A DNA stretch of 64,000 nt from Flaviramulus sp. BrNp1-15 (GTDB lineage Bacteria; Bacteroidota; Bacteroidia; Flavobacteriales; Flavobacteriaceae). The stretch spans positions 1,410,471 to 1,474,470 of the forward strand of contig NZ_CP092099.1 in assembly GCF_022259695.1 (NCBI RefSeq), written 5' to 3'. Positions 36,870-46,762 of this stretch are shown piece after piece. A program made the translations under genes and the position numbers. The number at the start of each line of letters is the position of its first letter. Within the stretch, counting starts at the first letter, position 1. The notes under the pieces were generated by a model that saw only the letters and a program-made list of their open reading frames with translations, made no database searches and was not told the DNA's origin.

Positions 36870-38765
36870 ATGAATATTAGAATTTCTTCACTATTGTTAA
36901 TGGTTAGTATTTTGTTTGCTAGCTGTGGTTCAACTAAAAGCACCAGTAACGATTTAGCAACAAGCTTGCCTATAGAAACATCAATAAATTTATCTCAAGT
37001 AGCAGACGATAAGGCTCCTGTAGTAATTAATCCCGGGCGTTTTACTGTTGAAACAGTAACTTACAGATTACCAAAAGTTGTTCAAGGTACTTACTCTGTA
37101 AGTGATTTTGGAAAATACATTGATGATTTTAAAGCCATTGATTATGCAGGAAATGAAATGCCAGTAAATAAGGTAGATACAAACACATGGACTATTGCTA
37201 ATGCAAAGCAATTAGATAAAATTACTTACTATGTGAATGATACTTACGATATTGAAAAAACTGGAGGTATTGGTAAAGACACACCTTTTTCGCCATCAGG
37301 AACTAATATTGAACCTAACAATTACGTATTGAATTTACACGGATTTATTGGGTATTTTGATTCTTTAAAAAACAATCAATACAAACTAGATGTTACAGCT
37401 TCTGCTGATTTTAAGCGTACTTCTGCGTTACAAAATATGAGTTCTACAACTAGTGAAGATGGTAAACATGTAACGACTAGTTATTTTGCACCAAGATATT
37501 TTGATATTACAGATAACCCGATGATGTACGGAAATCTAGATGTTGAAGAGTTTCAGGTTGGTGATATAAAAATTGTTTTAAGTGTTTATTCACCAAATAA
37601 TATGCATTCTGCAAAATCATTAAAAGAAACAGTATTTAAAATGATGCAGGCGCAAAAAACATACTTGGGTGATATTAATGCTACACCACGTTATGATATC
37701 TATTTGTATTTATCTGAAGGAAAAGAGGATTCACCTAAAGGATTTGGAGCTTTAGAGCACCATACATCTACCGTTGTAGTTTTACCTGAAGCTATGGATG
37801 AAGCTGCTTTAGCAGAAAGCATGATTGATGTAGTATCACACGAGTTTTTTCATATTGTAACACCTTTAAGTGTACATTCTGAAGATGTGCATTATTTCGA
37901 TTATAATAACCCAACATTTTCAAAGCATCTATGGATGTATGAAGGTGTAACTGAATATTTTGCAACTCTATTTCAAGTTGATCAAGGTTTGGTTGAAGAA
38001 AGTGAATTCTTCAATAAAATTATGGGTAAAATTCAAGGTTCTAAACGTTTAAACGATGCGATGAGTTTTACTATTATGAGTGAAAATGTTTTAAAAGCAC
38101 CTTACAAAGACCAATACCTAAATGTATACCAAAAAGGCGCATTAATTGGTATGTGTATAGATATTTTAATGCGAGAAGAAAGTGATGGTAATAGAGGTAT
38201 TTTATCTTTAATGAAAGAACTTTCAAATAAATACGGAAAAAATAAACCTTTTGAGGATGATAAGCTTATAGATGAAATTGTAGCAATGACATACCCATCA
38301 ATAGGAGACTTTTTTAGTGCTCATGTAGTTGGCGATATTCCTATAAACTACGATGAGTTTTTCGAGAAAGTTGGATTAGAAATAGGAGAGGGGAAAGTTG
38401 AAACCAATTATATTTTAATGAATGGAGCGCCAATAGTGAGCGGAGACCCGCAAAAAGGAACTATTTTCTTCACCGATGTAGTTTTAGAAAACAGTTTTTG
38501 GGCAGAAAATGGAGCGCAACCTAACGATGTTATAAAAACAATTGATGGTACAGATTTAACTATGCAAAATGCTAATCAGTTATTACAACAAGTTTTTAGC
38601 TGGAAACCTGGTAAAGAAATTGAGGTTAAATTAGAGAGAGATGGAGAAGAAGTTGTAATAAAAACAACTACAACGCAACCTTACACAACAGGTGAAGGTA
38701 TTATGGAAAAGGCTGATGCTACTGATGCTCAAAAAGCCTTACGTGAAGCTTGGTTAAAAGGGTAA
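36870..38765 (+). CDS. M61 family (glycyl aminopeptidase-like) metallopeptidase lipoprotein
   Basis: A 631-residue lipoprotein (lipobox ending at Cys19 in FASCGS). It has an M61 N-terminal beta domain, the zinc-binding HEFFH (His324, Glu325, His328) with downstream Glu in YEGVTEYFATLF, and a C-terminal PDZ-like domain (about 520-605). This is the usual M61 layout of aminopeptidases that prefer N-terminal glycine or alanine. It should sit in the periplasm or outer membrane. It ends at a long palindromic terminator shared with the S10 gene. Confidence 0.9.
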   Translation: MNIRISSLLLMVSILFASCGSTKSTSNDLATSLPIETSINLSQVADDKAPVVINPGRFTVETVTYRLPKVVQGTYSVSDFGKYIDDFKAIDYAGNEMPVNKVDTNTWTIANAKQLDKITYYVNDTYDIEKTGGIGKDTPFSPSGTNIEPNNYVLNLHGFIGYFDSLKNNQYKLDVTASADFKRTSALQNMSSTTSEDGKHVTTSYFAPRYFDITDNPMMYGNLDVEEFQVGDIKIVLSVYSPNNMHSAKSLKETVFKMMQAQKTYLGDINATPRYDIYLYLSEGKEDSPKGFGALEHHTSTVVVLPEAMDEAALAESMIDVVSHEFFHIVTPLSVHSEDVHYFDYNNPTFSKHLWMYEGVTEYFATLFQVDQGLVEESEFFNKIMGKIQGSKRLNDAMSFTIMSENVLKAPYKDQYLNVYQKGALIGMCIDILMREESDGNRGILSLMKELSNKYGKNKPFEDDKLIDEIVAMTYPSIGDFFSAHVVGDIPINYDEFFEKVGLEIGEGKVETNYILMNGAPIVSGDPQKGTIFFTDVVLENSFWAENGAQPNDVIKTIDGTDLTMQNANQLLQQVFSWKPGKEIEVKLERDGEEVVIKTTTTQPYTTGEGIMEKADATDAQKALREAWLKG

Positions 38766-38781
38766 AAGTCATCAATTATAA

Positions 38782-38830
38782 CAACAAAAAACGATCGATA
38801 AACATTATGTTTATCGATCGTTTTTTGTTG
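38782..38830. terminator. 49-bp perfect palindrome, bidirectional terminator
   Basis: Two exact 24-base arms (38782-38805 and 38807-38830) separated by one base contain CGATCGATAAAC and its complement. A run of six T on each strand lies inside the outer stem. It sits between the convergent M61 and S10 genes and should terminate both. Confidence 0.85.
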
Positions 38831-38848
38831 CATTACGTTTTAATACAC

Positions 38849-40345
38849 TTAATTTTTTAAATATTTAGCAGATTTTCCTTTAGATAAAGAATTGTTAATA
38901 AATTCACGTAAATCATCATTAGCGGATATCAAATCCTCTTTTCTTAAGTACATCATATGCCCGCTTCTATACCCTTTAAAAGTAAAGCGGTCTTTCATTT
39001 TTCCGCTTGGGTCAATTTGCCACATAGTATATTTTGCTGCAAAATAAGTGGTAGCACCGTCATAATACCCAGATTGAATAAGTACTTTTAAATATGGGTT
39101 TTGTGCCATAGCTTGCCTAAGTCCGTCACGTGTGTTATCATTTCGTCTGTCCCAAGGATGTACATCTCCAAACATATTATATTTTACATCTGTTTTAAAA
39201 TTAAGATGCTCTCTAATGTAGTAGTTTATAGCGGGTGTAAAAGCATGATTCCACATGGTTAATTCTGGACTATAATCTGGTGAACTTCCAGCTTCAGTTT
39301 TATCAATTCCTAAATATCTGGAATCTAAACGCCCAATAGTTTGACCTGTTTTATCACGCAATAATTCTTTCCAAAAAAAGCGAGTTGGTACATCTAAATT
39401 ATGTTGTAAAATAGATTTTTCAGATAAACCAGAATAGTAAGCCATTTTTTTTGCAACTTCTTGTTTTTCATTTTCAGAAATAAAACCACCTTTTGCTAAT
39501 GAAGGCATAACAGTATTAATGGTATAATTTTCAACTTCTGGTAAAATTTCTAATAAATCTTTTTGTTGTAATTCTGATGGTAAAACTTTTTGATACCATG
39601 CAGCTGCTGTAAAATAAGGTAAGTTTAATGCAGAATAAACAGGTTGAGATGTACTATATAATTTGTAATCTGCAGGGGAAACTAAAATAACACCATTTAA
39701 ATACATCCATTGACTGTTTTGTAACTCTTTGGCTAACCCCATAACACGTGTGCCACCGTAACTTTCGCCTATTATATATTTAGGCGATTCCCATCTGTTT
39801 TGCCTAGATACAAACGTATTAATCCACTCTGCTAGATATTTAATATCGGCATTAATACCAAAAAAGGTTTCGCGCTTTGGTAAATTACCCTCTTTGTCTT
39901 CTATCATTCTTGAATAACCTGTGTTTACAGGGTTTACATAAACAATATCTGCAACATCAAGAATTGAATTTGGATTGTTTTTTACGCCATAAGGTTGTAC
40001 AGGATAGCCTTCATCATCAATGTTTAAAACTTTAGGTCCTGTATATGCGACATGCATCCAAACCGATGCAGAACCTGGTCCACCATTAAATGAAATAACT
40101 AAAGGTCTGTTTGCTTTATCTTTAATATTATTACGCTCGTAATAGGTATAATAGAGTGTTGCTATAGGTTCGTCTTTTTCATTCCAAATGGGTTGTGTTC
40201 CTGTTGTTGCTTTATATGAAAAATTAACACCTTTTATTGTTGTGCTATGGTTTGTTATAACTGTTGTGTCTGTTGGTATTTTTCTTTTTTGAGAAAATAC
40301 AAGTATTGTAGTAATTGATAGAAGAAAAGCTAAATAGTGTTTCAT
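38849..40345 (-). CDS. S10 family serine carboxypeptidase-like protein
   Basis: A secreted serine carboxypeptidase homologue. Motifs are NGGPGSASVWMH (oxyanion), IIGESYGGTRVMG with the nucleophile serine, QSGYYDGATTYF and the last RSGHMMYL with the base histidine. I chose the ATG at 40345 because MKHYLAFLLSITTILVFSQ is a clean signal peptide; the longer frame to 40402 would run 14 bases into the upstream gene. It gives 498 residues. It follows the TIGR02757 gene in the same direction. Confidence 0.9.
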   Translation of the reverse strand: MKHYLAFLLSITTILVFSQKRKIPTDTTVITNHSTTIKGVNFSYKATTGTQPIWNEKDEPIATLYYTYYERNNIKDKANRPLVISFNGGPGSASVWMHVAYTGPKVLNIDDEGYPVQPYGVKNNPNSILDVADIVYVNPVNTGYSRMIEDKEGNLPKRETFFGINADIKYLAEWINTFVSRQNRWESPKYIIGESYGGTRVMGLAKELQNSQWMYLNGVILVSPADYKLYSTSQPVYSALNLPYFTAAAWYQKVLPSELQQKDLLEILPEVENYTINTVMPSLAKGGFISENEKQEVAKKMAYYSGLSEKSILQHNLDVPTRFFWKELLRDKTGQTIGRLDSRYLGIDKTEAGSSPDYSPELTMWNHAFTPAINYYIREHLNFKTDVKYNMFGDVHPWDRRNDNTRDGLRQAMAQNPYLKVLIQSGYYDGATTYFAAKYTMWQIDPSGKMKDRFTFKGYRSGHMMYLRKEDLISANDDLREFINNSLSKGKSAKYLKN

Positions 40346-40388
40346 ATAATTTGGTTTAATGATTGAATAAAGATAAATAAAACTAATG

Positions 40389-41165
40389 TTAAAACCCTTC
40401 AAAAACTCCTAGACCAAATAAAGCAAAATCATATTTTACTGGATCTGTTGAATCTAGTTTTCTTAAACTTGTATCTAATTCTAATAATGCTTTTGCATCA
40501 TTTTGTTTTCTAGTTAATATACCTAGTTTTCGTGCAACATTTCCAGAATGTACATCTAAAGGGCAAGAGAGTTGCGAAGAATTTATGGTTTTCCAAATAC
40601 CAAAGTCTACACCTGCGTTATCATCTCTAACCATCCAGCGTAAAAACATATTAATGCGTTTTGCTGCTGAGTTTTTTAAAGGATCGCTAATATGTTTTTG
40701 AGTACGTTTTAAATGGTCAATTTCAAAAAAGGTGGATTTAAATTTTGATATGGAAGTTTGCACAGAGTTTTCTTCTGCATATTTTGCAAAAACACCTTCC
40801 AGACCTTCGTAATGTTTGTAAATGTGTTGCATCGATTTTATAAACTGGATACAATCTAATCCGTTAAAAGTTCTGTGAACAAAAGGGAGGAGTTTTTCTA
40901 AATCGGTTTCGGTATGGTTAACAACAAAATCGTAAGGTGAGTTATCTAACAATTCCATTAACTTATTAGCATTGTTAATAATGCTTTTACGGTTTCCCCA
41001 CGCTATTGTAGCAGTTAAAAAACCAGAAATTTCAATATCTTCTTTTTGTGAAAAAGTATGCGGAATCTGTATCGGGTCGCTTTCAATGAACTTTGGGTTG
41101 TTGTATTGTTCAACTTTACTGTCTAGAAATTCTTTTAATTCTGAAGCGTTTAGAGTTTTATTCAA
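40389..41165 (-). CDS. TIGR02757 (DUF2400) family protein
   Basis: A 258-residue cytosolic protein of the Bacteroidota-conserved TIGR02757 family. Characteristic segments are TATIAWGNRKSIINN, HRTFNGLDCIQFIKSMQHIY, NMFLRWMVRDDNAGVDFGIWK and CPLDVHSGNVARKLGI. The helical order and the final D-V-H segment recall HhH-GPD-like proteins, but no lyase lysine can be assigned, and the function is unknown to me. It comes before the S10 gene. Confidence 0.86.
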   Translation of the reverse strand: MNKTLNASELKEFLDSKVEQYNNPKFIESDPIQIPHTFSQKEDIEISGFLTATIAWGNRKSIINNANKLMELLDNSPYDFVVNHTETDLEKLLPFVHRTFNGLDCIQFIKSMQHIYKHYEGLEGVFAKYAEENSVQTSISKFKSTFFEIDHLKRTQKHISDPLKNSAAKRINMFLRWMVRDDNAGVDFGIWKTINSSQLSCPLDVHSGNVARKLGILTRKQNDAKALLELDTSLRKLDSTDPVKYDFALFGLGVFEGF

Positions 41166-41184
41166 TTGCTTGTGTTTTACAAAG

Positions 41185-41192
41185 CAAAAGTA
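41185..41192 (-). promoter_or_regulatory. Putative -7 element of TIGR02757 gene
   Basis: On the minus strand it reads TACTTTTG, a full match to TAnnTTTG, about 19 bases before the ATG at 41165. No -33 TTG at standard spacing. Confidence 0.45.
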
Positions 41193-41234
41193 ATAACTGT
41201 TTTTTAAATAGGAGTTTTAAAACTAATGAAGAAC

Positions 41235-41699
41235 TTATTCTATTCTAATGTAATTTTCTGCCAGAATTCTATCTCCACTTTCATCAAGTTCAATTTGGTT
41301 AAAAGTATTTTCGTTTAAAATAAGTTCAAATCGAAATTCATTATTTCTATCAATAGCTTCTTTCATAGAATTTGAACCATAAACCAAAGTTTCAGTTAGT
41401 GTGCTATCTGTTATTTTATAGTCTCCAAACCCAAACCAATCTGTAGAATCTTGTTTGTTTAACCTGCTCCACATAACCTTTGTAGGTGTATAAATTTTAA
41501 ATTGTTTATAAGTATCGCTACTCATAAACGAATCGGTTACCTTATTGTCATTATAATTATAGTATCCTACCATTTGCCATACGCCAACAAGAGAATGTTT
41601 TTTGTTGTTTTCAACAGCATTTTGGTTATCAAGCGTTTTATCATTTTTACATGATATTAATAATACAGCGACTAGAAGAGTGGTAGATAATAATTTCAT
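41235..41699 (-). CDS. Lipocalin-like lipoprotein, hypothetical
   Basis: A 154-residue lipoprotein with lipobox ending at Cys17 (LLISCKND). The rest is beta-rich: LVGVWQMVGYYNYNDN, then FKIYTPTKVMWSR, then FGFGDYKITDSTLTETL and FRFELILNENTFNQIE. The G-x-W motif near the start followed by about eight strands is what lipocalin-like Bacteroidota lipoproteins look like; no ligand can be inferred. It is transcribed alone. Confidence 0.62.
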   Translation of the reverse strand: MKLLSTTLLVAVLLISCKNDKTLDNQNAVENNKKHSLVGVWQMVGYYNYNDNKVTDSFMSSDTYKQFKIYTPTKVMWSRLNKQDSTDWFGFGDYKITDSTLTETLVYGSNSMKEAIDRNNEFRFELILNENTFNQIELDESGDRILAENYIRIE

Positions 41700-41816
41700 A
41701 ATTAGGGTGTTTAGTAGTTGGCATTCATATTCCTAATTTACAAAAAAAAGTAATATCCTCTTTATTAGATGTATAAAAACTTCTTGAAAAGATTAACGGT
41801 TTGTGTTGAGAAAATA

Positions 41817-42479
41817 TTAATTAACTATGTTTCCATCAATCATAGTAAGCTTTCTGTCGGCCATATTAGCTAATTCTTCATTATGTGTTACAATTACAAA
41901 AGTTTGTCCAAACTCATCACGCAATTTGAAGAAGAGGTTATGTAAGTTTTCAGCAGATTCGCTATCTAAATTTCCCGAAGGTTCATCAGCGAAAATTAAA
42001 TCTGGATTATTTATAAGGGCTCTGGCAACAGCAACGCGTTGTTGTTCACCACCAGAGAGTTCACTTGGTTTATGATTGTATCTATCTGTTAATCCTAAAA
42101 AATCTAAAAGCTCTTTAGCACGTTTCTCGGCATCTGTTTTTTTTATGCCTTTAATAAAAGCAGGTAAACATACATTCTCTAAAGCAGTAAATTCTGGTAA
42201 TAATTGATGAAACTGAAAAATGAAGCCAATATGTTCGTTTCTAAATTTGGCTAGAGCTTTATCATTAAGTGTATTAATGTTGGTATTATTTATACGTAAT
42301 TCAAAATTTTCATTTGATGTTGCTTTATCTAAAGTGCCTAAGATTTGTAAAAGTGTAGTTTTACCAGCTCCTGATGCGCCAACTATAGATACTATCTCAC
42401 TCTTATTTATATTGATGTCTACACCTTTTAAAACCTGTAAATCACCGTAGTATTTGTGAATGTTTTTTGCTTGAATCAT
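41817..42479 (-). CDS. LolD-like ABC transporter ATPase
   Basis: A 220-residue ATPase. Walker A is GASGAGKTT (34-42), the signature is [15 protein letters not shown], Walker B is [14 protein letters not shown], and the Q-loop is [18 protein letters not shown], the pattern of LolD/MacB-type ATPases. Such ATPases power lipoprotein release to the outer membrane or antibiotic efflux. No permease gene is adjacent, so the partner is elsewhere or this is a shared subunit. The upstream gene is a small membrane protein of unknown type. Confidence 0.88.
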   Translation of the reverse strand: MIQAKNIHKYYGDLQVLKGVDININKSEIVSIVGASGAGKTTLLQILGTLDKATSNENFELRINNTNINTLNDKALAKFRNEHIGFIFQFHQLLPEFTALENVCLPAFIKGIKKTDAEKRAKELLDFLGLTDRYNHKPSELSGGEQQRVAVARALINNPDLIFADEPSGNLDSESAENLHNLFFKLRDEFGQTFVIVTHNEELANMADRKLTMIDGNIVN

Positions 42480-42480
42480 T

Positions 42481-43017
42481 TTATTGATTTAACCAATTAT
42501 TAGAATTTTTAAATTTAAAGTAAATCAATATTACTACTAATATGGTTGAAATAAAATTTATTATCCAAATTTCATCAAAGAATAAATAATGATTTAGAGT
42601 AATCAATTTTAAAATTATAAAACTTGTAAAGTAAATCCATTTTAGAAAATCTAATGTTGATTTATTTTTCTTTTTTAAAAAATAGGCTGAGTATGATAAA
42701 AGTGAAAAAGAAAATGCTATGGTAAACATTTCCATAGAATAACTTAAATGTAGAATTTTAAATAAAGCACTAATTATTATTAATGAAATACTAAGTAAGA
42801 AAAACTTGTAAAATTTACTTTTATCAAATTTACTGTTTTTAATAATTAAACCTAGTGAAGAATAAAGAAAAATTAAAGAAGCATTGTTACCAATATTTTT
42901 TATGTCAGAATTAAAATTGGGTAATAATGAAATCATAAAAATTATTAGAGAAACAGATGAGATTAGAATATAACCAATATTAGGAATACTGTCTGCAAAG
43001 CTTTTTAACCTTATCAT
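42481..43017 (-). CDS. Small hypothetical integral membrane protein
   Basis: A 178-residue protein with about six hydrophobic helices separated by short lysine- and asparagine-rich loops. I do not recognise a family. Its codons look unusually rich in A and T and its protein in Ile, Leu, Phe, Lys and Ser, compared with its neighbours (visual impression only). It lies 1 base before the LolD-like gene on the same strand, so it could be a partner, but it lacks the FtsX-like periplasmic domain of a LolC/E permease. Confidence 0.6.
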   Translation of the reverse strand: MIRLKSFADSIPNIGYILISSVSLIIFMISLLPNFNSDIKNIGNNASLIFLYSSLGLIIKNSKFDKSKFYKFFLLSISLIIISALFKILHLSYSMEMFTIAFSFSLLSYSAYFLKKKNKSTLDFLKWIYFTSFIILKLITLNHYLFFDEIWIINFISTILVVILIYFKFKNSNNWLNQ

Positions 43018-43060
43018 CCATAGTTTTTTGCAATTTACTACTTTAAGCCATACGGCACAA

Positions 43061-45553
43061 TTATGAACTACTTTTGTTACGAAATACTTTTTTTAAATCG
43101 TTGTAATCAATAAAATAAACGAGCCTTAATGAAAAAGTATTTTGCTTTTCCTGATCGAATAAGTTATTTAAACTTTTAAAATAACTTTCTTGAGAATCAT
43201 TTGTGAAATTAAATATTTGATTACGGTATAGTGCCGTTAATTGGCTACCTGGTGCAAATTGCCAAGTGTAACTAAAATCTAAATTCCAGGTATTAAAATT
43301 GGCATCAGGATTAAAATCTGAATCGCTACCTATAGTATATTTTGTGTTAGTATCAGATACTAAAAGTGTACCATCATCTTGTAGGTTATACACTTGGTCA
43401 TCATAAGTTACTCTACTTAAATAATTTCTAAAACTAAGTGTTAGAGCGTTAAATGGATTAAAATTATAGCTGCCGGATATGCTTACAACAGTTTCAATGA
43501 GTTCGCGTTGGCCAAAAATGATTTCATCTTCAACTGCTTGGTCGTTAATATAACCTCTATCTGCAGTATAATCATCATAAGAATACCCTAAAACTAATAG
43601 GAATTTATCGTTAAATTTAAAACGAGGGGTTATACCGTACCAATAATTATTGAAGTTATCTCTAACATCATCAAAAAACCTACCATAGCCAATATTAGCA
43701 TTTAAAGCAAAAAAATTGTTGTAATTTGAAGAAATCCAAAGGTTTGTTTGTGCATAATTATCAGTTAAGAAATAGCTATCAAAACCATTTCTAGGCTCAA
43801 AATAATCATATTGTTTACCAATATTCCAGTTGGCGTTTATACCAAAAGTGTGTAGCTTTTTTGTGGTAGCTCGAAAATTAGCGCCCATATTTGCACCAGT
43901 GTAAGTATTTGGGGTTGCCAATTGATTGTAATTAAACCAAGTGCCTACAAATAAATTGTTGAATGATTTAGTGGGCTCGAAAATTCTATAATTTATATTA
44001 AAATTGTAATTACTATAGTTATTTCTGAATAGTATTCCTAGATCGTTAATATCATAATTTTCATCTGCAAACCTATGTCCTAACCAAAATCTTAATTTAC
44101 CGCTATTTTTTCCAAAACTTACCCTTGAGCTATAACCATTCTCTTTATCTTCTACATCGTTAAACGTACTCATTTTTACTTCACCATAAACACTATATGT
44201 GTTTTTTTTGTTTGCTAAATCTAATAGCAAACCTGTAACATTTGCATCTCTAAAATCACCATCTCTAGTAACATTTGTATTTATAAGAGTTACCGATGAG
44301 TTTTTATTAAACTGCTGGTCTAAAACCATAATATTATAATTAGCCAATGGTTCTATGGTTTCTTGTCGTGAAGATTTTATAGTTTCTTCAGAGGGAGTGT
44401 TTTCATTTACAATCTCTGATTTTTCAATATTTACATTTGTTTTTTCTGTTATTGCATTAAAAAAACCAATACCAAGTCCATTTTTAGTTCTACCTGAAAC
44501 TTTTACTGCATTAAGTAATTGCACTTTCTCAGGATAATTTAAAATCTCTTCATCATCATCAATTTCTGGGTCTCCAGATGGACCACCACCAATACGTCTT
44601 GTGTAAAAAAGATTTCCTTTGCTAAATAAATCTAAGCCTTCTGTAAAAAACTGTCGTCGTTCTGAAAATTGTTGCTCAAAAGGGCCAAGATTTAGTCTTA
44701 TATTATCAAATCCTGCTTGACTAAAATCTGGTATTAATGTAGCATCTAAAGTTATATTTTCTGTAATACCGTATTTAACATCTAAACCTGCAGCAAAATC
44801 GGTTTCAGTTTCACCTTCAAAAGAATTTACTAATGCAGAAGCATAAGGGTAAAAACTTAATCGTGTTGGCGGTGTGATATTCTTTAAACCTTCAAGATTG
44901 GCATTGTATAGTCCAAAATTTCCTTTGGTAACATCAATCGGGTTCCAAGAATATTGCGCTCGTGTTTGTCTAAAATGTCTGTGAAATTGTATGCCCCAAA
45001 CTGGGTTTTCTTGTTGTGTAAAGCGTAGCGCCCTGTAAGGTATTTTTATTTCAACTACCCAACCATCATCAACAATTTGAACAGCGCTATCCCAAACTGC
45101 ATTCCAACCAAAGTCTTCACCGTTATTTGGGCTTTCTACAGCATCTGCTTGTGTACCAGAACTGAAAACAAAAAACTCTGTATTATTTTGAGCATCGTTG
45201 TTGGGGTTGAATATAATTCCAAAAAAATCTGATTGCCCAAAGTTATCACGTTGTGTAAATTGACGCATGATATCTGTTGGTATATCATATAAATAAGCAG
45301 CAATGTAAATAGCATTATCATCATAACTCATTTTAACTTCCGTTCTTTTTTCTTTAGGAAGTGTATTCCCAACATCTGGTCTAAATTGTATAAAGTCTGT
45401 GGCGACTTGTAAATTTTGCCACATGGTTTCATTTAAAACACCATCAATTGTGGGAGGCTTATCCGTTCTTGTAATTTGGTAGGTCTTTTTATTTTGGGCT
45501 TCTAAATGTGTTAGAAAAAGAAAGAGGGTTGAAAATAAAAATAAGTACTTCAT
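43061..45553 (-). CDS. DUF5916 protein with CBM9-like N-terminus
   Basis: An 830-residue secreted protein with a signal peptide (residues 1-19, ending LEAQ). The N-terminal part (about 25-220) is a carbohydrate-binding module 9-like domain: DKPPTIDGVLNETMWQ, YDDNAIYIAAYLYD, DGWVVEIKIPYRALRF. The rest matches DUF5916 (DFSQAGFDNIRLNLGPFEQQFSERRQFFTEG) and is beta-barrel-like, ending in an aromatic-rich strand. Function unknown; an outer-membrane or surface role is likely. It stands alone on the minus strand. Confidence 0.85.
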   Translation of the reverse strand: MKYLFLFSTLFLFLTHLEAQNKKTYQITRTDKPPTIDGVLNETMWQNLQVATDFIQFRPDVGNTLPKEKRTEVKMSYDDNAIYIAAYLYDIPTDIMRQFTQRDNFGQSDFFGIIFNPNNDAQNNTEFFVFSSGTQADAVESPNNGEDFGWNAVWDSAVQIVDDGWVVEIKIPYRALRFTQQENPVWGIQFHRHFRQTRAQYSWNPIDVTKGNFGLYNANLEGLKNITPPTRLSFYPYASALVNSFEGETETDFAAGLDVKYGITENITLDATLIPDFSQAGFDNIRLNLGPFEQQFSERRQFFTEGLDLFSKGNLFYTRRIGGGPSGDPEIDDDEEILNYPEKVQLLNAVKVSGRTKNGLGIGFFNAITEKTNVNIEKSEIVNENTPSEETIKSSRQETIEPLANYNIMVLDQQFNKNSSVTLINTNVTRDGDFRDANVTGLLLDLANKKNTYSVYGEVKMSTFNDVEDKENGYSSRVSFGKNSGKLRFWLGHRFADENYDINDLGILFRNNYSNYNFNINYRIFEPTKSFNNLFVGTWFNYNQLATPNTYTGANMGANFRATTKKLHTFGINANWNIGKQYDYFEPRNGFDSYFLTDNYAQTNLWISSNYNNFFALNANIGYGRFFDDVRDNFNNYWYGITPRFKFNDKFLLVLGYSYDDYTADRGYINDQAVEDEIIFGQRELIETVVSISGSYNFNPFNALTLSFRNYLSRVTYDDQVYNLQDDGTLLVSDTNTKYTIGSDSDFNPDANFNTWNLDFSYTWQFAPGSQLTALYRNQIFNFTNDSQESYFKSLNNLFDQEKQNTFSLRLVYFIDYNDLKKVFRNKSSS

Positions 45554-45618
45554 TGATTTGATTGATGAGTTGGTTTTTAAAAGACAACAAACAATAAAAT
45601 TTGTTACAGTTGGTATTA

Positions 45619-45626
45619 CAAATTTA
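45619..45626 (-). promoter_or_regulatory. Putative -7 element of DUF5916 gene
   Basis: On the minus strand the sequence is TAAATTTG, matching TAnnTTTG, 65 bases before the ATG at 45553. No -33 TTG at standard spacing. Confidence 0.4.
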
Positions 45627-45754
45627 AACTTGACTAAGGGTTGTTTTCATAAATAAACGTTAAAAGAAACAGAAGATTGTTAATATTTAAGATTCTTGAT
45701 ATGTTTTCATTTATAAACTAATTATCCTTATTTTTAAACTGTTAAAAATTTATT

Positions 45755-46342
45755 ATGCCATATAAAAGTTTTGAAGAGTATAACATGCAAGTAACCGATG
45801 ATGTTAAGACTCGATATGAGAATATTATAAAGGATTTAGGGGAAGACACTAAAAGAGATGGGCTTTTAAAAACTCCAGAGCGCGCAGCAAAAGCAATGCA
45901 ATTTTTAACGCAAGGGTATCATCAAGATCCAGTTGAAATTCTTAAAAGCGCTATGTTTAAAGAGTCTTACAACGAAATGGTTATTGTAAAAGATATTGAA
46001 TTATACTCACTTTGTGAGCACCATATTTTGCCTTTTTTTGGAAAAGCGCATATAGCTTATATTCCTGACGGACAAATTGTTGGGTTGAGTAAATTGCCAC
46101 GAATTGTAGATGTTTTTGCAAGACGATTACAAGTGCAAGAGCGCTTAACCAAACAGATTTTAGATTGTATAAATGATACTTTAAAACCACAAGGTGTTGC
46201 TGTAGTTATTGAAGCTTCACATATGTGTATGATGATGCGTGGTGTGCAAAAACAAAATTCTATAACTACAACTTCAGGCTTTAGAGGACAGTTTGAAAAA
46301 ATTGAAACCAGAAATGAATTTTTAAAACTGATTGGGAAGTAG
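45755..46342 (+). CDS. folE: GTP cyclohydrolase I
   Basis: Converts GTP to dihydroneopterin triphosphate, the first step of folate and tetrahydrobiopterin synthesis. The 195-residue protein has zinc ligands Cys87 and His90 in [10 protein letters not shown] and Cys158 in [10 protein letters not shown]. Further motifs are [23 protein letters not shown] and [10 protein letters not shown]. Length is normal. An in-frame second ATG (MQVTDD, 10 codons in) is possible. Followed by a 90-residue membrane protein gene after a 55-base gap. Confidence 0.95.
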   Translation: MPYKSFEEYNMQVTDDVKTRYENIIKDLGEDTKRDGLLKTPERAAKAMQFLTQGYHQDPVEILKSAMFKESYNEMVIVKDIELYSLCEHHILPFFGKAHIAYIPDGQIVGLSKLPRIVDVFARRLQVQERLTKQILDCINDTLKPQGVAVVIEASHMCMMMRGVQKQNSITTTSGFRGQFEKIETRNEFLKLIGK

Positions 46343-46397
46343 TTTTTAATAAAATTTGGTATGTTTATTGTAATACCACTATTAAAAATACACAACT

Positions 46398-46670
46398 ATG
46401 AAATTAGAAAATTTAAGTAAAAATAAAAAACTCATCCTAAGTATTATTTTTGATGCTATTGGTATGCTTACAATATTTGATATTATTTGGGCGCCGGCAT
46501 CAGGATATTTAATGAGTAAAATGTATAAAGGGACAAGAGGTAAAATAGCAGGTATAGTTTCTTTTATAGAAGAGATCATTCCAGGATTTGATATTATACC
46601 AACATTTACAATTATGTGGTTTTTAACCTATGTGTTTCAAAAGCAAGAAAAAACCGTTGAGGTAAGTTAA
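46398..46670 (+). CDS. Small conserved membrane protein
   Basis: A 90-residue protein with two hydrophobic segments (about residues 14-36 and 60-80) and a polar middle (YKGTRGKIAGIVSFIEEIIPGFDIIPTFT). From memory such proteins are conserved in Flavobacteriaceae but have no assigned function. It lies downstream of folE in the same orientation and converges with the 78-residue gene. Confidence 0.65.
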   Translation: MKLENLSKNKKLILSIIFDAIGMLTIFDIIWAPASGYLMSKMYKGTRGKIAGIVSFIEEIIPGFDIIPTFTIMWFLTYVFQKQEKTVEVS

Positions 46671-46762
46671 TAACAACTCAAAATATTAAAGGAAGAATAG
46701 TTTAGTTTCTTTTCAACTATACAATATATTTCCCTTAAAGATTAAATTTTATTTTACACTTT

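Noticed and set aside
41866-42075. Plus-strand open frame at the lolD-like gene
   Set aside because: Antisense shadow of the ATPase gene; Walker and signature motifs are on the minus strand.
46057-46395. 112-codon minus-strand open frame over folE
   Set aside because: Antisense shadow of a clear, fully conserved folE.
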